A stretch of DNA of 64,000 bases from contig VXMH01000031.1 in the NCBI GenBank assembly GCA_009841235.1, positions 1-64,000 on the forward strand. Direction: 5' to 3'. The notes below the pieces were generated by a model, which worked only from the letters and a program-made list of their open reading frames with translations, was not told where the DNA came from and made no database searches. A program made the position numbers and the translations under genes. Below, one piece after another: positions 34,467-43,840 of the stretch (position 1 is the stretch's first letter; every line of letters starts with the position of its first letter). Origin of the DNA: Caldilineaceae bacterium SB0661_bin_32. Its GTDB lineage: Bacteria; Chloroflexota; Anaerolineae; Caldilineales; Caldilineaceae.

Positions 34467-36788
34467 ATGGCCGGTACAAAACAGAATGGAACTGGTAAAC
34501 TGGCCGCAAACGGCCAGAACGGTTATAAGGTCATCGGCACCCGCCCTGTGCGGCCGGACGGTGTAGACAAAGTAACGGGCCGTGCCGTCTATGCCGCCGA
34601 TGTGCAGATGACCGGGCTGCTGCACGGTTTTGTCCTTCGTAGTCCCCACGCCCATGCCAACATCCGCTCCATCGACACGAGCAAGGCCGAAGCCCTGCCC
34701 GGCGTGCGCGCCGTCGTCACTGCCGCCGACCTGCCTGTAGCCGAGGACAAAATCGAAGACCTCGGCGAAGGCGCCATCAACCTCAAATACCTGAGCGACA
34801 ACATTCTGGCCCATGAAAAGGCCCTCTACCACGGCCATGCCGTGGCGGCCGTGGCCGCGGTCAACCCGCATATCGCCCAGGAGGCTGCTGAGTTAATCGA
34901 AGTCGACTACGAAGTGCTGCCGCCCGTGATGACGGTTGACGACGCACTGGCAGGCGATGCGCCCATTCTCCTCGATACGCTGCGCACCGATTCGATGGGC
35001 GAAATCGGCGCAGAGCAGACCAACCTGGCCTCCTTCTTCCGCCACCAGCGCGGCGACCTGGATGCGGGCTTCGCAGACGCCCACTTGGTGGTCGACCGCA
35101 CGTACCGCACGGAAACAGTCCACCAGGGTTACATCGAACCGCACGCCGCCACCGCCTTGTACAGCGCCGACGGCCAGATCACGATCTGGACCAGCACACA
35201 GGGCTCGTTCGCCGTGCGCGGCCAGGTCTGCGAGATCCTGCAGATCCCGGTCTCCCGGCTCAAGGTGGTTCCCACCGAGATCGGCGGCGGTTTCGGCGGC
35301 AAGATCAACGTCTATGTTGAGCCGGTCGCCGTTCTCCTTTCCCAGAAGGCCGGGCATGAGCCTGTCAAGGTCATCATGAGCCGGGCCGACGTCCTGGCCG
35401 CGACAGGGCCCACCTCAGGCTCGAATGTCCGCGTAAAGATTGGCGTCGATGCAAACGGCAAGATCTCCGCTGCCCTCGCCGAACTCTACTACGAGGCCGG
35501 CGCCTATCCCGGTTCACCGGTCGGAGCGGCTGCAAACGTGAGCCTGGCCCCCTACGCAATCGACAATCTTCAGGTGGATGGCTATGACATCGTCGTGAAC
35601 CGTCCTCGCAGCGCAGCCTATCGTGCGCCCGGGGGAACCAACGTTGCCTTTGCGGTCGAGAGCGTCGTCGACGAACTGGCCGAAAAGCTGGGCATGGACC
35701 CGGCCGAATTCCGCATCCTCAACGGGGCCAAAGAGAACGATCGCCGCCCAGATGGCCTGCAGTACGCCCGAATCGGTCAGATAGAGACGGTCGAGGCCAT
35801 TCGGGACTCGGAACACTACCAGTCATCGCTCGAAGGCAAATATCGCGGCCGCGGCATTGCGTCAGGCTACTGGAACAACTGGGGCGGCCAGTCCAGCGCC
35901 ACCGCCGTTCTCAACCCCGACGGCACGGTCAATCTCAACGAGGCCTCAACCGATATCGGCGGCACCCGGGCCTCGATCGCAATGCAGCTGGCCGAGGCGA
36001 TGGACATCGAATACGAAATGGTGAAGGCCCGCGTCGTGGACACCGACACAGTGTCCTACAACGACGTGACCGGCGGCAGCCGCACGACCTTCGCCACCGG
36101 TTTGGCCGCCTACAACCTGGGCCAGCAGCTCATCAAGGAAATGAAGAGCCGCCTCGCCGACCAGTGGGACGTTGGCGCAGGTGACGTGAGCTACGAAGAC
36201 GGTACTTTCAGCGCCGGCGGCGAGAGCCTCCCGTTCGTAGAGGCCGCCGGCCTCGTTCAGCGGGAAGAGCCCTTGATGGCCAGTTCAACGGTCCATCCGC
36301 AGGACTTCGGCCCAGGATTCTCCACGCAGTGCGTCGACATCGAAGTCGATCCGGAGACGGGCAAAATCACGATTCTTCGTTACACGATCGCCCAGGACGT
36401 CGGCAAGGCCATTCATCCCTCCTATGTTGAAGGACAGATGCAGGGCGGGGTCGCTCAAGGTATCGGCTGGGCAATCAACGAAGAGTACATCTACGACGAC
36501 GAGGGCCGCCTTCTCAACGCCAGCCTGCTCGATTACCGCATGCCAACGGCTCTGGACCTGCCGATGATCGAGACGATCATGGTCGAGGTCCCCCATCCCG
36601 CGCACCCCTATGGTGTGCGCGGCGTCGGTGAAGTCAACATCGTGCCTCCCGCCGGTGCAATCGCCAATGCCGTCTACAATGCCACCGGCGTGCGCATGGA
36701 CAAGCTGCCGATCTCCCCGGCCAATCTCCTTGAGGCGATGTGGGCCCGGGAGACGGAACCTGCTGAACTCGTGCCAGGAGACGATTGA
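34467..36788 (+). CDS. Molybdenum hydroxylase large catalytic subunit
   Basis: Large subunit (CoxL/XdhA type) that binds the molybdenum cofactor and hydroxylates a carbon next to nitrogen or an aldehyde, 773 residues. Features are RPDGVDKVTGRAVYAADV at the N-terminus, TEIGGGFGGK (about residue 269) and the RAPGG motif of the substrate channel. The active-site Glu lies in VRGVGEVNIVPPAGAI near residue 720. It lacks the AYxCSFR loop of true CO dehydrogenases, so a xanthine, aldehyde or N-heterocycle substrate is more likely. GGAGGAGG lies before ATG 34467. Confidence 0.94.
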   Translation: MAGTKQNGTGKLAANGQNGYKVIGTRPVRPDGVDKVTGRAVYAADVQMTGLLHGFVLRSPHAHANIRSIDTSKAEALPGVRAVVTAADLPVAEDKIEDLGEGAINLKYLSDNILAHEKALYHGHAVAAVAAVNPHIAQEAAELIEVDYEVLPPVMTVDDALAGDAPILLDTLRTDSMGEIGAEQTNLASFFRHQRGDLDAGFADAHLVVDRTYRTETVHQGYIEPHAATALYSADGQITIWTSTQGSFAVRGQVCEILQIPVSRLKVVPTEIGGGFGGKINVYVEPVAVLLSQKAGHEPVKVIMSRADVLAATGPTSGSNVRVKIGVDANGKISAALAELYYEAGAYPGSPVGAAANVSLAPYAIDNLQVDGYDIVVNRPRSAAYRAPGGTNVAFAVESVVDELAEKLGMDPAEFRILNGAKENDRRPDGLQYARIGQIETVEAIRDSEHYQSSLEGKYRGRGIASGYWNNWGGQSSATAVLNPDGTVNLNEASTDIGGTRASIAMQLAEAMDIEYEMVKARVVDTDTVSYNDVTGGSRTTFATGLAAYNLGQQLIKEMKSRLADQWDVGAGDVSYEDGTFSAGGESLPFVEAAGLVQREEPLMASSTVHPQDFGPGFSTQCVDIEVDPETGKITILRYTIAQDVGKAIHPSYVEGQMQGGVAQGIGWAINEEYIYDDEGRLLNASLLDYRMPTALDLPMIETIMVEVPHPAHPYGVRGVGEVNIVPPAGAIANAVYNATGVRMDKLPISPANLLEAMWARETEPAELVPGDD

Positions 36789-36790
36789 GC

Positions 36791-37069
36791 GTGGCCAAAG
36801 TCTGGATTCCACCGCTGATGCGGTCGCTCACCGACGGCCAGCAGATTGTCGAAGCCGAGGGCGAATCGGTGCGCGAGCTGGTCGCAGCCCTGGAGGAACG
36901 CTTCCCCGGGGTTGCCGAACGCATCATCGATGAAGGGCGCATCCGGCCTGGTTGGACCGTCGCGGTCGACGGCGCCGTGCAGAATCGCGGCCTGCGCGCG
37001 GCCGTGGGCCCGGACAGCGAAGTACATTTCGTACCAGCCATGACAGGCGGTAATCTGAACCGCGCCTGA
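36791..37069 (+). CDS. MoaD/ThiS-like ubiquitin-fold protein
   Basis: A 92-residue protein with the beta-grasp pattern of MoaD sulfur carriers: VRELVAALEERFPGVAERII (about residues 26-45) and a C-terminal EVHFVPAMTGG. In true carriers Gly-Gly is the C-terminus, but here five more residues, NLNRA, follow. The gene overlaps or abuts the stop of the large hydroxylase subunit. GTG 36791 and TTG 36785 are both possible starts; AGGAG is ten and four bases before them. A role in molybdenum cofactor supply for the operon enzyme is inferred from context. Confidence 0.8.
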   Translation: MAKVWIPPLMRSLTDGQQIVEAEGESVRELVAALEERFPGVAERIIDEGRIRPGWTVAVDGAVQNRGLRAAVGPDSEVHFVPAMTGGNLNRA

Positions 37070-37085
37070 CCTGTCCGCACCGTGA

Positions 37086-37104
37086 ACCGGCCACTTCGGC
37101 CGGT
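37086..37104 (+). other. Short hairpin after the hydroxylase operon
   Basis: Seven-base perfect stem (37086-37092 with 37098-37104) and five-base loop, no T-run. It lies 40 bases before a better terminator. Confidence 0.4.
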
Positions 37105-37144
37105 CAGGGAACTCCGCGTTCCTCCCAAATGAGTTTTATGCTAG

Positions 37145-37178
37145 AGACCCGGTAGCCAGCAGCCCCGCTGCCGGGTCT
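37145..37178 (+). terminator. Terminator of the molybdenum hydroxylase operon
   Basis: A 12-base stem (37145-37156 with 37167-37178, one T-G pair) with a 10-base loop, followed by TTCT. It closes the operon before the methyltransferase gene. Confidence 0.7.
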
Positions 37179-37293
37179 TTCTATTGGCCTCCGTGCCTGT
37201 TCGTTTGGGAATGCAGGTGTTGTACACCACCAGACCAATTTGCAGCGGGCTGCAGAGTTGAACGGCACAACGAAATCTGAAACGCGCAATCGC

Positions 37294-38973
37294 ATGACAT
37301 TCAGGACAGCGCAGCCCCATAACTCCGTTGGTTCGATCACCCTTCAATGGCCGCAAAAGCGGCTGACAGTCGAGCCCTCCAAACCTCTTGAACAGCAGTT
37401 GGAATGCTACCCTCCACAAAGCGCTGGCTTGGGCAAGAGGGGACTGCTGCTGCATGGCGATAACTTCGATGGGCTCTCGTGGCTGCTGGCAAATGGCTGC
37501 GGTGGCAGAGTCCGACTGGTTTACATGGATCCGCCATACAATTCGAACCGCACCTATACCAGCCGTATTCGTCTGCGCGGGAAGGGGCAGCCCGCGCTGG
37601 GCGAAACTACCGCTTACGACGATGTCTGGCAGCCTGCCGACTACCTCCAGTTTCTAACCGACCGGCTGCTCCTCCTGCGCGAACTTTTGCACGCCGACGG
37701 AACTCTCTGGCTCCACTGCGATTACCGCATGCAGGCACATCTTCTCCTGTTGCTGAAAGAGATTTTCGGCGCCGATTCGCATCTCAATACAGTATTCTGG
37801 CGCAGCCAGACGATGCGCGGCGCCAAAGTCCATGCCCGCTACTTTCCCAATAGTGCCCAGGCGATTCACATTTTTCGCAGAACATCCCGAGGCCGGCCCT
37901 TTTGGCATGCTCCCAGACGCGAGATCGTTCTCACCGAAGAGGCCGCCGCCGCGCAGTACATGCGCGACGAGCGCGGCTTCTTCCGCACTTCGGACCCAGG
38001 CACGTATAGCTTCGAGCGCCTGAAGTCCCTCCTTGCGGCAGGGCGGCTGTACGCCCCATACGGCGGCGATGTAATCGTAGATGAAGGCCCACAGCGCGTG
38101 TATGCCTCCAACGGCGGAAATATCGGCGTCAAATACTACCTGGAGAAACGCGGCCGCAATCGCTATGTCGTAACGAAGCCGGTGGACAATCTCTGGGACG
38201 ACATTGCCGGTCTGGGAACGGTTCCCGCAGAGGACGAGAACTACCCCACACAGAAGACCGAGAGGCTGCTGCACAGGATCCTCGAAACGGCCAGCCGTCC
38301 CGGAGAACTCGTACTCGATCCCTTCGCCGGCTCCGGCACTACGCTGAATGTGGCGCACAAGCTGGACCGTGTATGGATTGGCTGCGACAGCTCCTGGCGG
38401 GCAGTGCGAACGGCCGCTTGCCGCATCAGCCGCCACCCGGCCTGCGCAGCGTCTGACCAGGCTGGCGGAGATGGCGGCTCTAAGCCGGTTCATGACGCCG
38501 CGAGGGACAGCTCCCGAGTCGAAAGCGGCTACCGGATAATTCGCATTGGCGACGGGGCCTTTGTCAATGGGCGCCACCTTCGGCAAGAACCGCACGTCGA
38601 CCCCACTGCGGACATTCGACTGGACCAGGACGAAGGCCGGCTGACTGTTCGGATAGGAGGATTTCACAGCCCCCTGGTGGCAAGCCTGGCCGCCAAAAGG
38701 AAAGTGCCGCTGCCGGGCGACTGGCGGGTGCAAGTACGGGCGGTACTGGTCGACCCGAATTTTGACGGCGCCACCTTGCGGCCTGCGCTGGTGGACGCAC
38801 CCGCAGGCAAGAGCGCACTTGTTGCTGGCGTATACTCTTGTGCTCAGCCCGTACAGTCCGAAGGACAGGATAATAAACGCGCGAAGGACAGGACCGTCGC
38901 AACCGTCATTGTCGACGTAGCGGGTGAGGAGCATATCTTTGTGGACTCAGCCCCTGAATGTGAATCTCCGTAG
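37294..38973 (+). CDS. Solitary DNA methyltransferase, beta class, with an unknown C-terminal domain
   Basis: A DNA adenine-N6 or cytosine-N4 methyltransferase, 559 residues. The catalytic motif IV is VYMDPPYNS (about residue 79) and precedes the SAM-binding motif I, DPFAGSGTT (about 342). This is the order of the beta class, as in type III Mod proteins. TQKTERLLHRILETASRPGE just before motif I is typical. Residues about 420-559 form a separate region rich in beta-strands that I cannot assign. ATG 37294 has no strong ribosome site. No restriction gene is adjacent. Confidence 0.85.
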   Translation: MTFRTAQPHNSVGSITLQWPQKRLTVEPSKPLEQQLECYPPQSAGLGKRGLLLHGDNFDGLSWLLANGCGGRVRLVYMDPPYNSNRTYTSRIRLRGKGQPALGETTAYDDVWQPADYLQFLTDRLLLLRELLHADGTLWLHCDYRMQAHLLLLLKEIFGADSHLNTVFWRSQTMRGAKVHARYFPNSAQAIHIFRRTSRGRPFWHAPRREIVLTEEAAAAQYMRDERGFFRTSDPGTYSFERLKSLLAAGRLYAPYGGDVIVDEGPQRVYASNGGNIGVKYYLEKRGRNRYVVTKPVDNLWDDIAGLGTVPAEDENYPTQKTERLLHRILETASRPGELVLDPFAGSGTTLNVAHKLDRVWIGCDSSWRAVRTAACRISRHPACAASDQAGGDGGSKPVHDAARDSSRVESGYRIIRIGDGAFVNGRHLRQEPHVDPTADIRLDQDEGRLTVRIGGFHSPLVASLAAKRKVPLPGDWRVQVRAVLVDPNFDGATLRPALVDAPAGKSALVAGVYSCAQPVQSEGQDNKRAKDRTVATVIVDVAGEEHIFVDSAPECESP

Positions 38974-39119
38974 AATCCCGAAAATAAGGATTTTCCGTTC
39001 GGCACGGTTCTCAGTTTAGCTTGACCGCTTACCCGCACACGCTATCCAACCGGCGGGAGCGATCACTGCCGCTGCGCCCCCGCGCACTCCTCTCACGGTC
39101 CCTCACAAAGTTCCGGTAG

Positions 39120-39140
39120 GGGCAGGCCTTGTGCCTGCCC
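39120..39140. repeat. GGGCAGGC/GCCTGCCC hairpin element
   Basis: Eight-base perfect stem with loop CTTGT. A related imperfect palindrome GGGCCTGGCGCCTGCCC lies at 39178-39194. Elements of this look often occur as scattered repeats in GC-rich genomes. Confidence 0.55.
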
Positions 39141-39320
39141 TCGTAACCCCACCATCAACTGACCTCCCCGTAAGACCGGGCCTGGCGCCTGCCCTGCCTC
39201 CTCAACAAGTGCCGGAAAACATTTCCAGACTGCTGGCCTGAATTTTTACCAGGCTGTTCCAACCCCAAATCCGAATTGCACTATCTCGAATCCTTGCGCG
39301 AGAACGTTCACGCCCAGGAA

Positions 39321-39329
39321 TGGTATACT
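39321..39329 (+). promoter_or_regulatory. Extended -10 element of mutL
   Basis: TGG-TATACT with the -10 at 39324-39329, only nine bases before ATG 39339. Transcription would start about two to three bases before the start codon, so the message would be nearly leaderless, which fits the lack of a ribosome-binding site. Confidence 0.45.
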
Positions 39330-39338
39330 TACCGAACT

Positions 39339-41411
39339 ATGGCCATTCAGTTACTGTCCCAGGACGTAGCCGCCAAGATCGCTGCCGGTGAAGTGGTGGA
39401 ACGGCCTGCCAATGTCGCCAAAGAGCTGATCGAGAACAGCCTGGATGCCGGCGCGAACGAAGTGCAAGTCGAGATCAGGGAAGGCGGACAGCGCCTCCTG
39501 CAGGTAACCGATGACGGCCATGGCATCCCTGCGGCCGAACTGCCGCTGGCAGCGCAACGGCACGCAACCAGCAAGCTGGGCAGCGCCGCCGACCTGGACC
39601 GCATCACCTCATTCGGCTTTCGCGGCGAAGCCCTCTATAGTATCGCAGCTGTCAGCCAGTTGACTCTCAAAAGCCGCCACTCAGACGCCGAGACCGGCGC
39701 AGAACTGCGCATCGACGGCGGAAGGGTCACGCGCAATCAGCCCGCAGGACTGCCCGTAGGCACAATCGTCACTGTTGAGAATATCTTTTTCAACACGCCT
39801 GCGCGGCGAAAGTTCCTGCGGCGCCCAACCACAGAAGCCGGCAACATCGCGGCAATCGTCCAGCGCTATGCCCTGGCTTACCCGTCCTGCCGCTTCAAAT
39901 TCGTTACCGATGGCAAACTCTCTTTCTTCACCGATGGCTCAGGAGGCGTTGACGAAGTTCTGGCGAAGATATACGGGCGGGAGAACGCCCGGCAGATGAT
40001 CGGCGTGGGTCGTTTACGGGAAAAAGCCGCATCTCGCCAAGCGGGAACTACAGCCTCGGAGCAATCTGACAGGTTCTCGCAGCGGGAAAGGCAGCCGGAG
40101 AAGGAGGAAGTCGACTTCATGTCCGGCTCGGCCGACAGTCGACGCGCACCTTCCCCACAGGCCGCCGGAAACGCAGCGCATCGTCCCGCGGGTCTTGCGT
40201 CTTCTGCCGGTCCGGGAGGCGTACAAGTAAGTGGGTACGTCAGTTCCATCTCCCTTACCCGCCCCACCCGCGCCCAGATCAACATTTTCATCAACAGGCG
40301 CTACGTCGAAGATCGGAGCCTCACGCACGCGGTTGTGCAGGCATATCATACCTTGTTGCCGGTTGGGCGCTTTCCGCTTGCCGTTCTCTTTGTCGAGCTG
40401 GATCCTTCGGAGGTCGATGTAAACGTGCATCCGCGCAAGACAGAGGTGCGTTTCGTCGATTCCAACAAAGTTTTCAGAGCCGTCCAGGGCAGCGTACGCC
40501 GGGCAGTCATTGAGAGCGCCGGCGTGCCGACCGTGGACCTGGGCGAAGAAGGGGAAAGAGCGGCAGCGTCACAGGTGTTTTTGCCTACCGAAGGCTTTGG
40601 TCCGCAAGAGCCGGATCATGTGCGTCAGTCCGGCTGGTCTGCCCGGCGCCATGCGATTCTCAACGCCGGCGTCGGAAGGCAGCCCGCAAAGCCGTTTGAC
40701 ATGCCGCGCGCTGAACAGCCTGGAGCAGATCCACTCCTGGACACGCCCAATGCTCAATCTGACGATTTGCCGCCGCAGGCTGCTGGTGAATCGGAAGAGA
40801 CCTCTCGACATGATGAGCAAACATTGCCGCCTCTTCGGGTCGTCGGGCAGGCCGGCGCGATGTATGTTGTCGCCGAAGGACCGGAAGGGCTGTATCTGAT
40901 TGATCAACACGCCGCCCATGAGCGGATTCTGTACGAGAAGTACATGGCCCGGCGCGCAAGCGGCGGCACAGATGGTGGGACGGCCCGCCAAGGGCTGCTG
41001 ACTCCGATCTCCTTACATGTAGGCAATGCCCTCGCCGGCCCGGTAGCCCAGCACCTGGACACGTTGAACGCCATTGGATTTGACGTCGAACATTTTGGCG
41101 GAGATACCTTTCGCGTGCGCGCCGTTCCCAGTGTGCTGTCGAATCAGGATGCAGAGCGAGCGCTCAACGAGATAGTGCAGGGTCTGGCCGAAAACCGGGA
41201 CCTGGTAGGGGAGGCGTTGGAGGCGCGGCTGGTGAAAATGGTGTGTAAGCGGGCGTCAATCAAGGCAGGCCAGATCCTGAGCGACATCGAGATGAAGGAG
41301 TTGGTGCGGCAATTGGAAACCTGCCAGTCCCCGCGCACCTGCCCTCACGGACGCCCCACAATGCTGCAGCTGAGCTCCGGTGAATTGGAGCGGGCCTTCA
41401 AGCGGACATAG
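39339..41411 (+). CDS. mutL: DNA mismatch repair protein MutL
   Basis: Mismatch repair ATPase and nicking endonuclease, 690 residues. The N-terminal GHKL ATPase has ELIENSLDAGA, DDGHGI and GFRGEALYSIAAVSQL. A variable linker spans about residues 225-290 and 400-500. The C-terminal endonuclease motif DQHAAHERILYEK starts at about 522, with CPHGRPTM near the end. The endonuclease motif implies MutH-independent repair. ATG 39339 is used; the open frame upstream is not needed. It follows the solitary methyltransferase on the same strand. Confidence 0.95.
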   Translation: MAIQLLSQDVAAKIAAGEVVERPANVAKELIENSLDAGANEVQVEIREGGQRLLQVTDDGHGIPAAELPLAAQRHATSKLGSAADLDRITSFGFRGEALYSIAAVSQLTLKSRHSDAETGAELRIDGGRVTRNQPAGLPVGTIVTVENIFFNTPARRKFLRRPTTEAGNIAAIVQRYALAYPSCRFKFVTDGKLSFFTDGSGGVDEVLAKIYGRENARQMIGVGRLREKAASRQAGTTASEQSDRFSQRERQPEKEEVDFMSGSADSRRAPSPQAAGNAAHRPAGLASSAGPGGVQVSGYVSSISLTRPTRAQINIFINRRYVEDRSLTHAVVQAYHTLLPVGRFPLAVLFVELDPSEVDVNVHPRKTEVRFVDSNKVFRAVQGSVRRAVIESAGVPTVDLGEEGERAAASQVFLPTEGFGPQEPDHVRQSGWSARRHAILNAGVGRQPAKPFDMPRAEQPGADPLLDTPNAQSDDLPPQAAGESEETSRHDEQTLPPLRVVGQAGAMYVVAEGPEGLYLIDQHAAHERILYEKYMARRASGGTDGGTARQGLLTPISLHVGNALAGPVAQHLDTLNAIGFDVEHFGGDTFRVRAVPSVLSNQDAERALNEIVQGLAENRDLVGEALEARLVKMVCKRASIKAGQILSDIEMKELVRQLETCQSPRTCPHGRPTMLQLSSGELERAFKRT

Positions 41412-41509
41412 CACAGCGCAAACCGCTGACCTGCCCCAAATTTGACGCGACCCATGTTGATATAAACACACAAAAAACTTACTCGTTTTGGGAATTGGAT
41501 TCTTTCGTG

Positions 41510-41518
41510 TGCTATACT
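41510..41518 (+). promoter_or_regulatory. Extended -10 promoter before the DUF457-like gene
   Basis: TGC-TATACT, the same block as upstream of nuoA, lies 93 bases before ATG 41612. Confidence 0.45.
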
Positions 41519-41611
41519 GAAAGGTGGCGCTCCAAAACTCAGAAGATTTCTGTGCGGGTTTTCTGCTGCGCCCCGCGCAGGTGAAAGTCGGACGCCAACT
41601 GATGACACGGG

Positions 41612-42151
41612 ATGCACCACGTGCTCGATTTTGCCAGCCCGGACGTACTGAGAGTTGCCATTGGCACTGCCTGCTTCGCTATCGGAGCGTGGCTGGGAAC
41701 CCTGTTCCCGGACATAGACAGGTTCAAGATTTTTCGCCTTCGCCACAGGTCGATCGTCACGCACAGCTTCCTCATGCCCCTCCTGCTTTGGACTGGGCTG
41801 AGCTTTACGACGGCTGAATGGCCGGAATGGTTCATTCCCGGCTTTGCGGCTGGAGTGGCGCTTCATCTGGCCTTCGATCTCTTTCCCCAGAAGTGGCGCG
41901 GCTTTGCACTGGTAGACGTACCGAAGTGGGGGCGCAGTACCAGAACCGTTTCCACTGTCTTGCTGTTTTCCAATCTCTTCTTGTGCGTAATCATATCCGT
42001 CTCCATCTTCCCTGAACACGGTCCTGCCGGCATACTCGCATACGCCGCCACACTCACAGCCCTATATCTTTACGGCCTATTGGCGAAGAAAGAACATTTC
42101 GCCGCTGGCCCCCTGTTGACCATCCTGACGCTTGGGGGCGACGCCCTTTAG
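41612..42151 (+). CDS. DUF457/YdjM-like membrane protein, metal-dependent hydrolase family
   Basis: A 179-residue membrane protein with about four helices. Three polar motifs in or next to helices match the family pattern: LGTLFPDIDRF (about residues 28-38), LRHRSIVTHSFL (about 42-53) and LHLAFDLFPQKW (about 83-94). The His and Asp residues could bind a metal, but catalytic activity is only family-level annotation. It sits between mutL and tig with its own likely promoter. Confidence 0.7.
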   Translation: MHHVLDFASPDVLRVAIGTACFAIGAWLGTLFPDIDRFKIFRLRHRSIVTHSFLMPLLLWTGLSFTTAEWPEWFIPGFAAGVALHLAFDLFPQKWRGFALVDVPKWGRSTRTVSTVLLFSNLFLCVIISVSIFPEHGPAGILAYAATLTALYLYGLLAKKEHFAAGPLLTILTLGGDAL

Positions 42152-42188
42152 GCTTCTGCTACCATGAAACAATGAGAGGCAATGTACG

Positions 42189-43676
42189 ATGACTTTGACC
42201 GTGACGACTGAGCCACTGGAAAGTCGCCAGCTCGCAATGACAATCGAAGTTGCTGAGGAGCGCATCGATCAGGAGATGCGTAAGGCTGCACGTAAAGTCG
42301 CCCAACAGGTACGCATTCCTGGTTTCCGCAAGGGTCGTGTGCCCTTTCAAATCTTGCTTCAATTCGTAGGTCGAGAGGCGATTATCGGCGAGTTTGTCGA
42401 CGAACTGGGACAAGACGTCTACAAGGAGGCGCTCGAGCAGGAAGGTCTGGAGCCCTTCTACATGGGAAGTCTTGACAACGTTGACACGGAGCAAGCGGTC
42501 CGCTTCCACCTGACCATCCCTCTGCCGCCGGAAGTAACTCTGGGCGAATACCGCGATCTGCGCGTTGAAGAAGAGGAAGTCGAGGCGGACGAAGAACAGA
42601 TCCAGGAGCGCGTCCAGGCCATTCTTGAACAAAATGCCGACTACGTCGAGGCCGACCGCCCCAGCCAGTATGGGGACCTGATGACCATCGATTTGAGAGG
42701 GGTGGCCTTGGACGACGAAGGCAACGAGTCCGAAACCATCGTTTTCGATGAGGAAGATTGGGACGTAACGCCGGACCAGGAAAACCCCATGGAACCAGCC
42801 GGTCTGGATGAAGAACTGGTGGGCCTTTCACCCGGCGAGGAAAAGAGTTTTGAGATCGCATGGCCCGAAGACAGCCCCAGCATGTACGCCGGCGCCACTG
42901 TCCGCTTTTCCATCAAAGTTCACAAAACGCAGGCTTTCCAAACGCCGCCTGAAATGACAGATGAGATCGCGCAAAACTTCGGCCCGGATTTTGAAACCGC
43001 CGCGGACCTGCTTGAAGACCTTCGTGAAAACGCGCTGCAGGAAGCGCAGCAACGGGCGGAAGCTGAACATGTCCAGAAAGTCCTGCAGGAACTGATCGAT
43101 ATGAGCGACCTCGCCTATCCACCTGTGGCGGTGGAGCTTGAGATCGACCGTCTGGTGCGCAATGTCGATATGCGGGTCCGTCAGATGGGGATGCAAGGAT
43201 TGCAGCAATTCCTGGAGTTTTCCGACCAGACGATCGAGGATTATCGTGAATCGTCGCGCGAGGAAGCCGAAAAGTCACTCCGAATTGATCTTGCGCTGAT
43301 AGAGTTCTCGCAGCGCGAGAACCTGAAAGTCAGCAATGAAGAGTTCGAAGAACACATCGGCAATGTGGCCGGCTCTCTGTCGGAGGACGCTGATGAGGAA
43401 GCGGCGAAGGAGCATGCCGACACGCTCGAAATGATGCGCGCCGACCATAGCCGTCCACTTATCGAGAGCGAAATTCTCAAAGACAAATCGATCAAGCTGC
43501 TGCTGGCGATTGCCCGCGGCGAAGATGTGCCGGAGCCGGATACGGACGAGGGTGAGTCTGAGGAGGATGAGCAATCCACTGAGGAAGACGCCGATCAGGG
43601 GGAAATCTCAGCCGGGTCCGAACATGTTGAAGAAGAAACCGCGTCTGAGGCGGCGGAGGAGCCCGCAGACTCTTGA
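42189..43676 (+). CDS. tig: Trigger factor
   Basis: Ribosome-bound chaperone with prolyl isomerase activity, 495 residues. The ribosome-binding motif is seen in RIPGFRKGRVPFQIL (about residues 40-54), close to the classic GFRxGKxP. The PPIase domain lies at about 150-240, and the helical C-terminal chaperone domain follows. The last 45 residues are an acidic tail of Glu, Asp and Ser. GAGAGG lies before the ATG. It heads tig-clpP-clpX. Confidence 0.95.
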   Translation: MTLTVTTEPLESRQLAMTIEVAEERIDQEMRKAARKVAQQVRIPGFRKGRVPFQILLQFVGREAIIGEFVDELGQDVYKEALEQEGLEPFYMGSLDNVDTEQAVRFHLTIPLPPEVTLGEYRDLRVEEEEVEADEEQIQERVQAILEQNADYVEADRPSQYGDLMTIDLRGVALDDEGNESETIVFDEEDWDVTPDQENPMEPAGLDEELVGLSPGEEKSFEIAWPEDSPSMYAGATVRFSIKVHKTQAFQTPPEMTDEIAQNFGPDFETAADLLEDLRENALQEAQQRAEAEHVQKVLQELIDMSDLAYPPVAVELEIDRLVRNVDMRVRQMGMQGLQQFLEFSDQTIEDYRESSREEAEKSLRIDLALIEFSQRENLKVSNEEFEEHIGNVAGSLSEDADEEAAKEHADTLEMMRADHSRPLIESEILKDKSIKLLLAIARGEDVPEPDTDEGESEEDEQSTEEDADQGEISAGSEHVEEETASEAAEEPADS

Positions 43677-43840
43677 GGACGACGCTAACGAACGTCTAAT
43701 GGAGAATAGAGCGCGCCCTACATTTCTCGGTGCGTGCATCGCATACATTGTGATCGTTCCGAACGGTCGGTCGATGTCCATTCCTGCCGGTTTCGGAGCC
43801 GGTCCACCTCGAATTCACCAGCCATAAAGGGGAGTCCCAG

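Larger units (their letters stand above)
38974..39338. other. Intergenic region before mutL
   Basis: About 365 bases without a gene. It holds a G/C-rich hairpin (39120-39140), a related imperfect copy (39178-39194), and an extended -10 element just before mutL. Confidence 0.6.

Noticed and set aside
34467-36788. Large Mo subunit as a true carbon monoxide dehydrogenase CoxL.
   Set aside because: The AYxCSFR active-site loop of form I CoxL is absent.
43677-43840. A small gene between tig and clpP.
   Set aside because: Only short frames without ribosome sites are present; the gap most likely carries the clpP leader.
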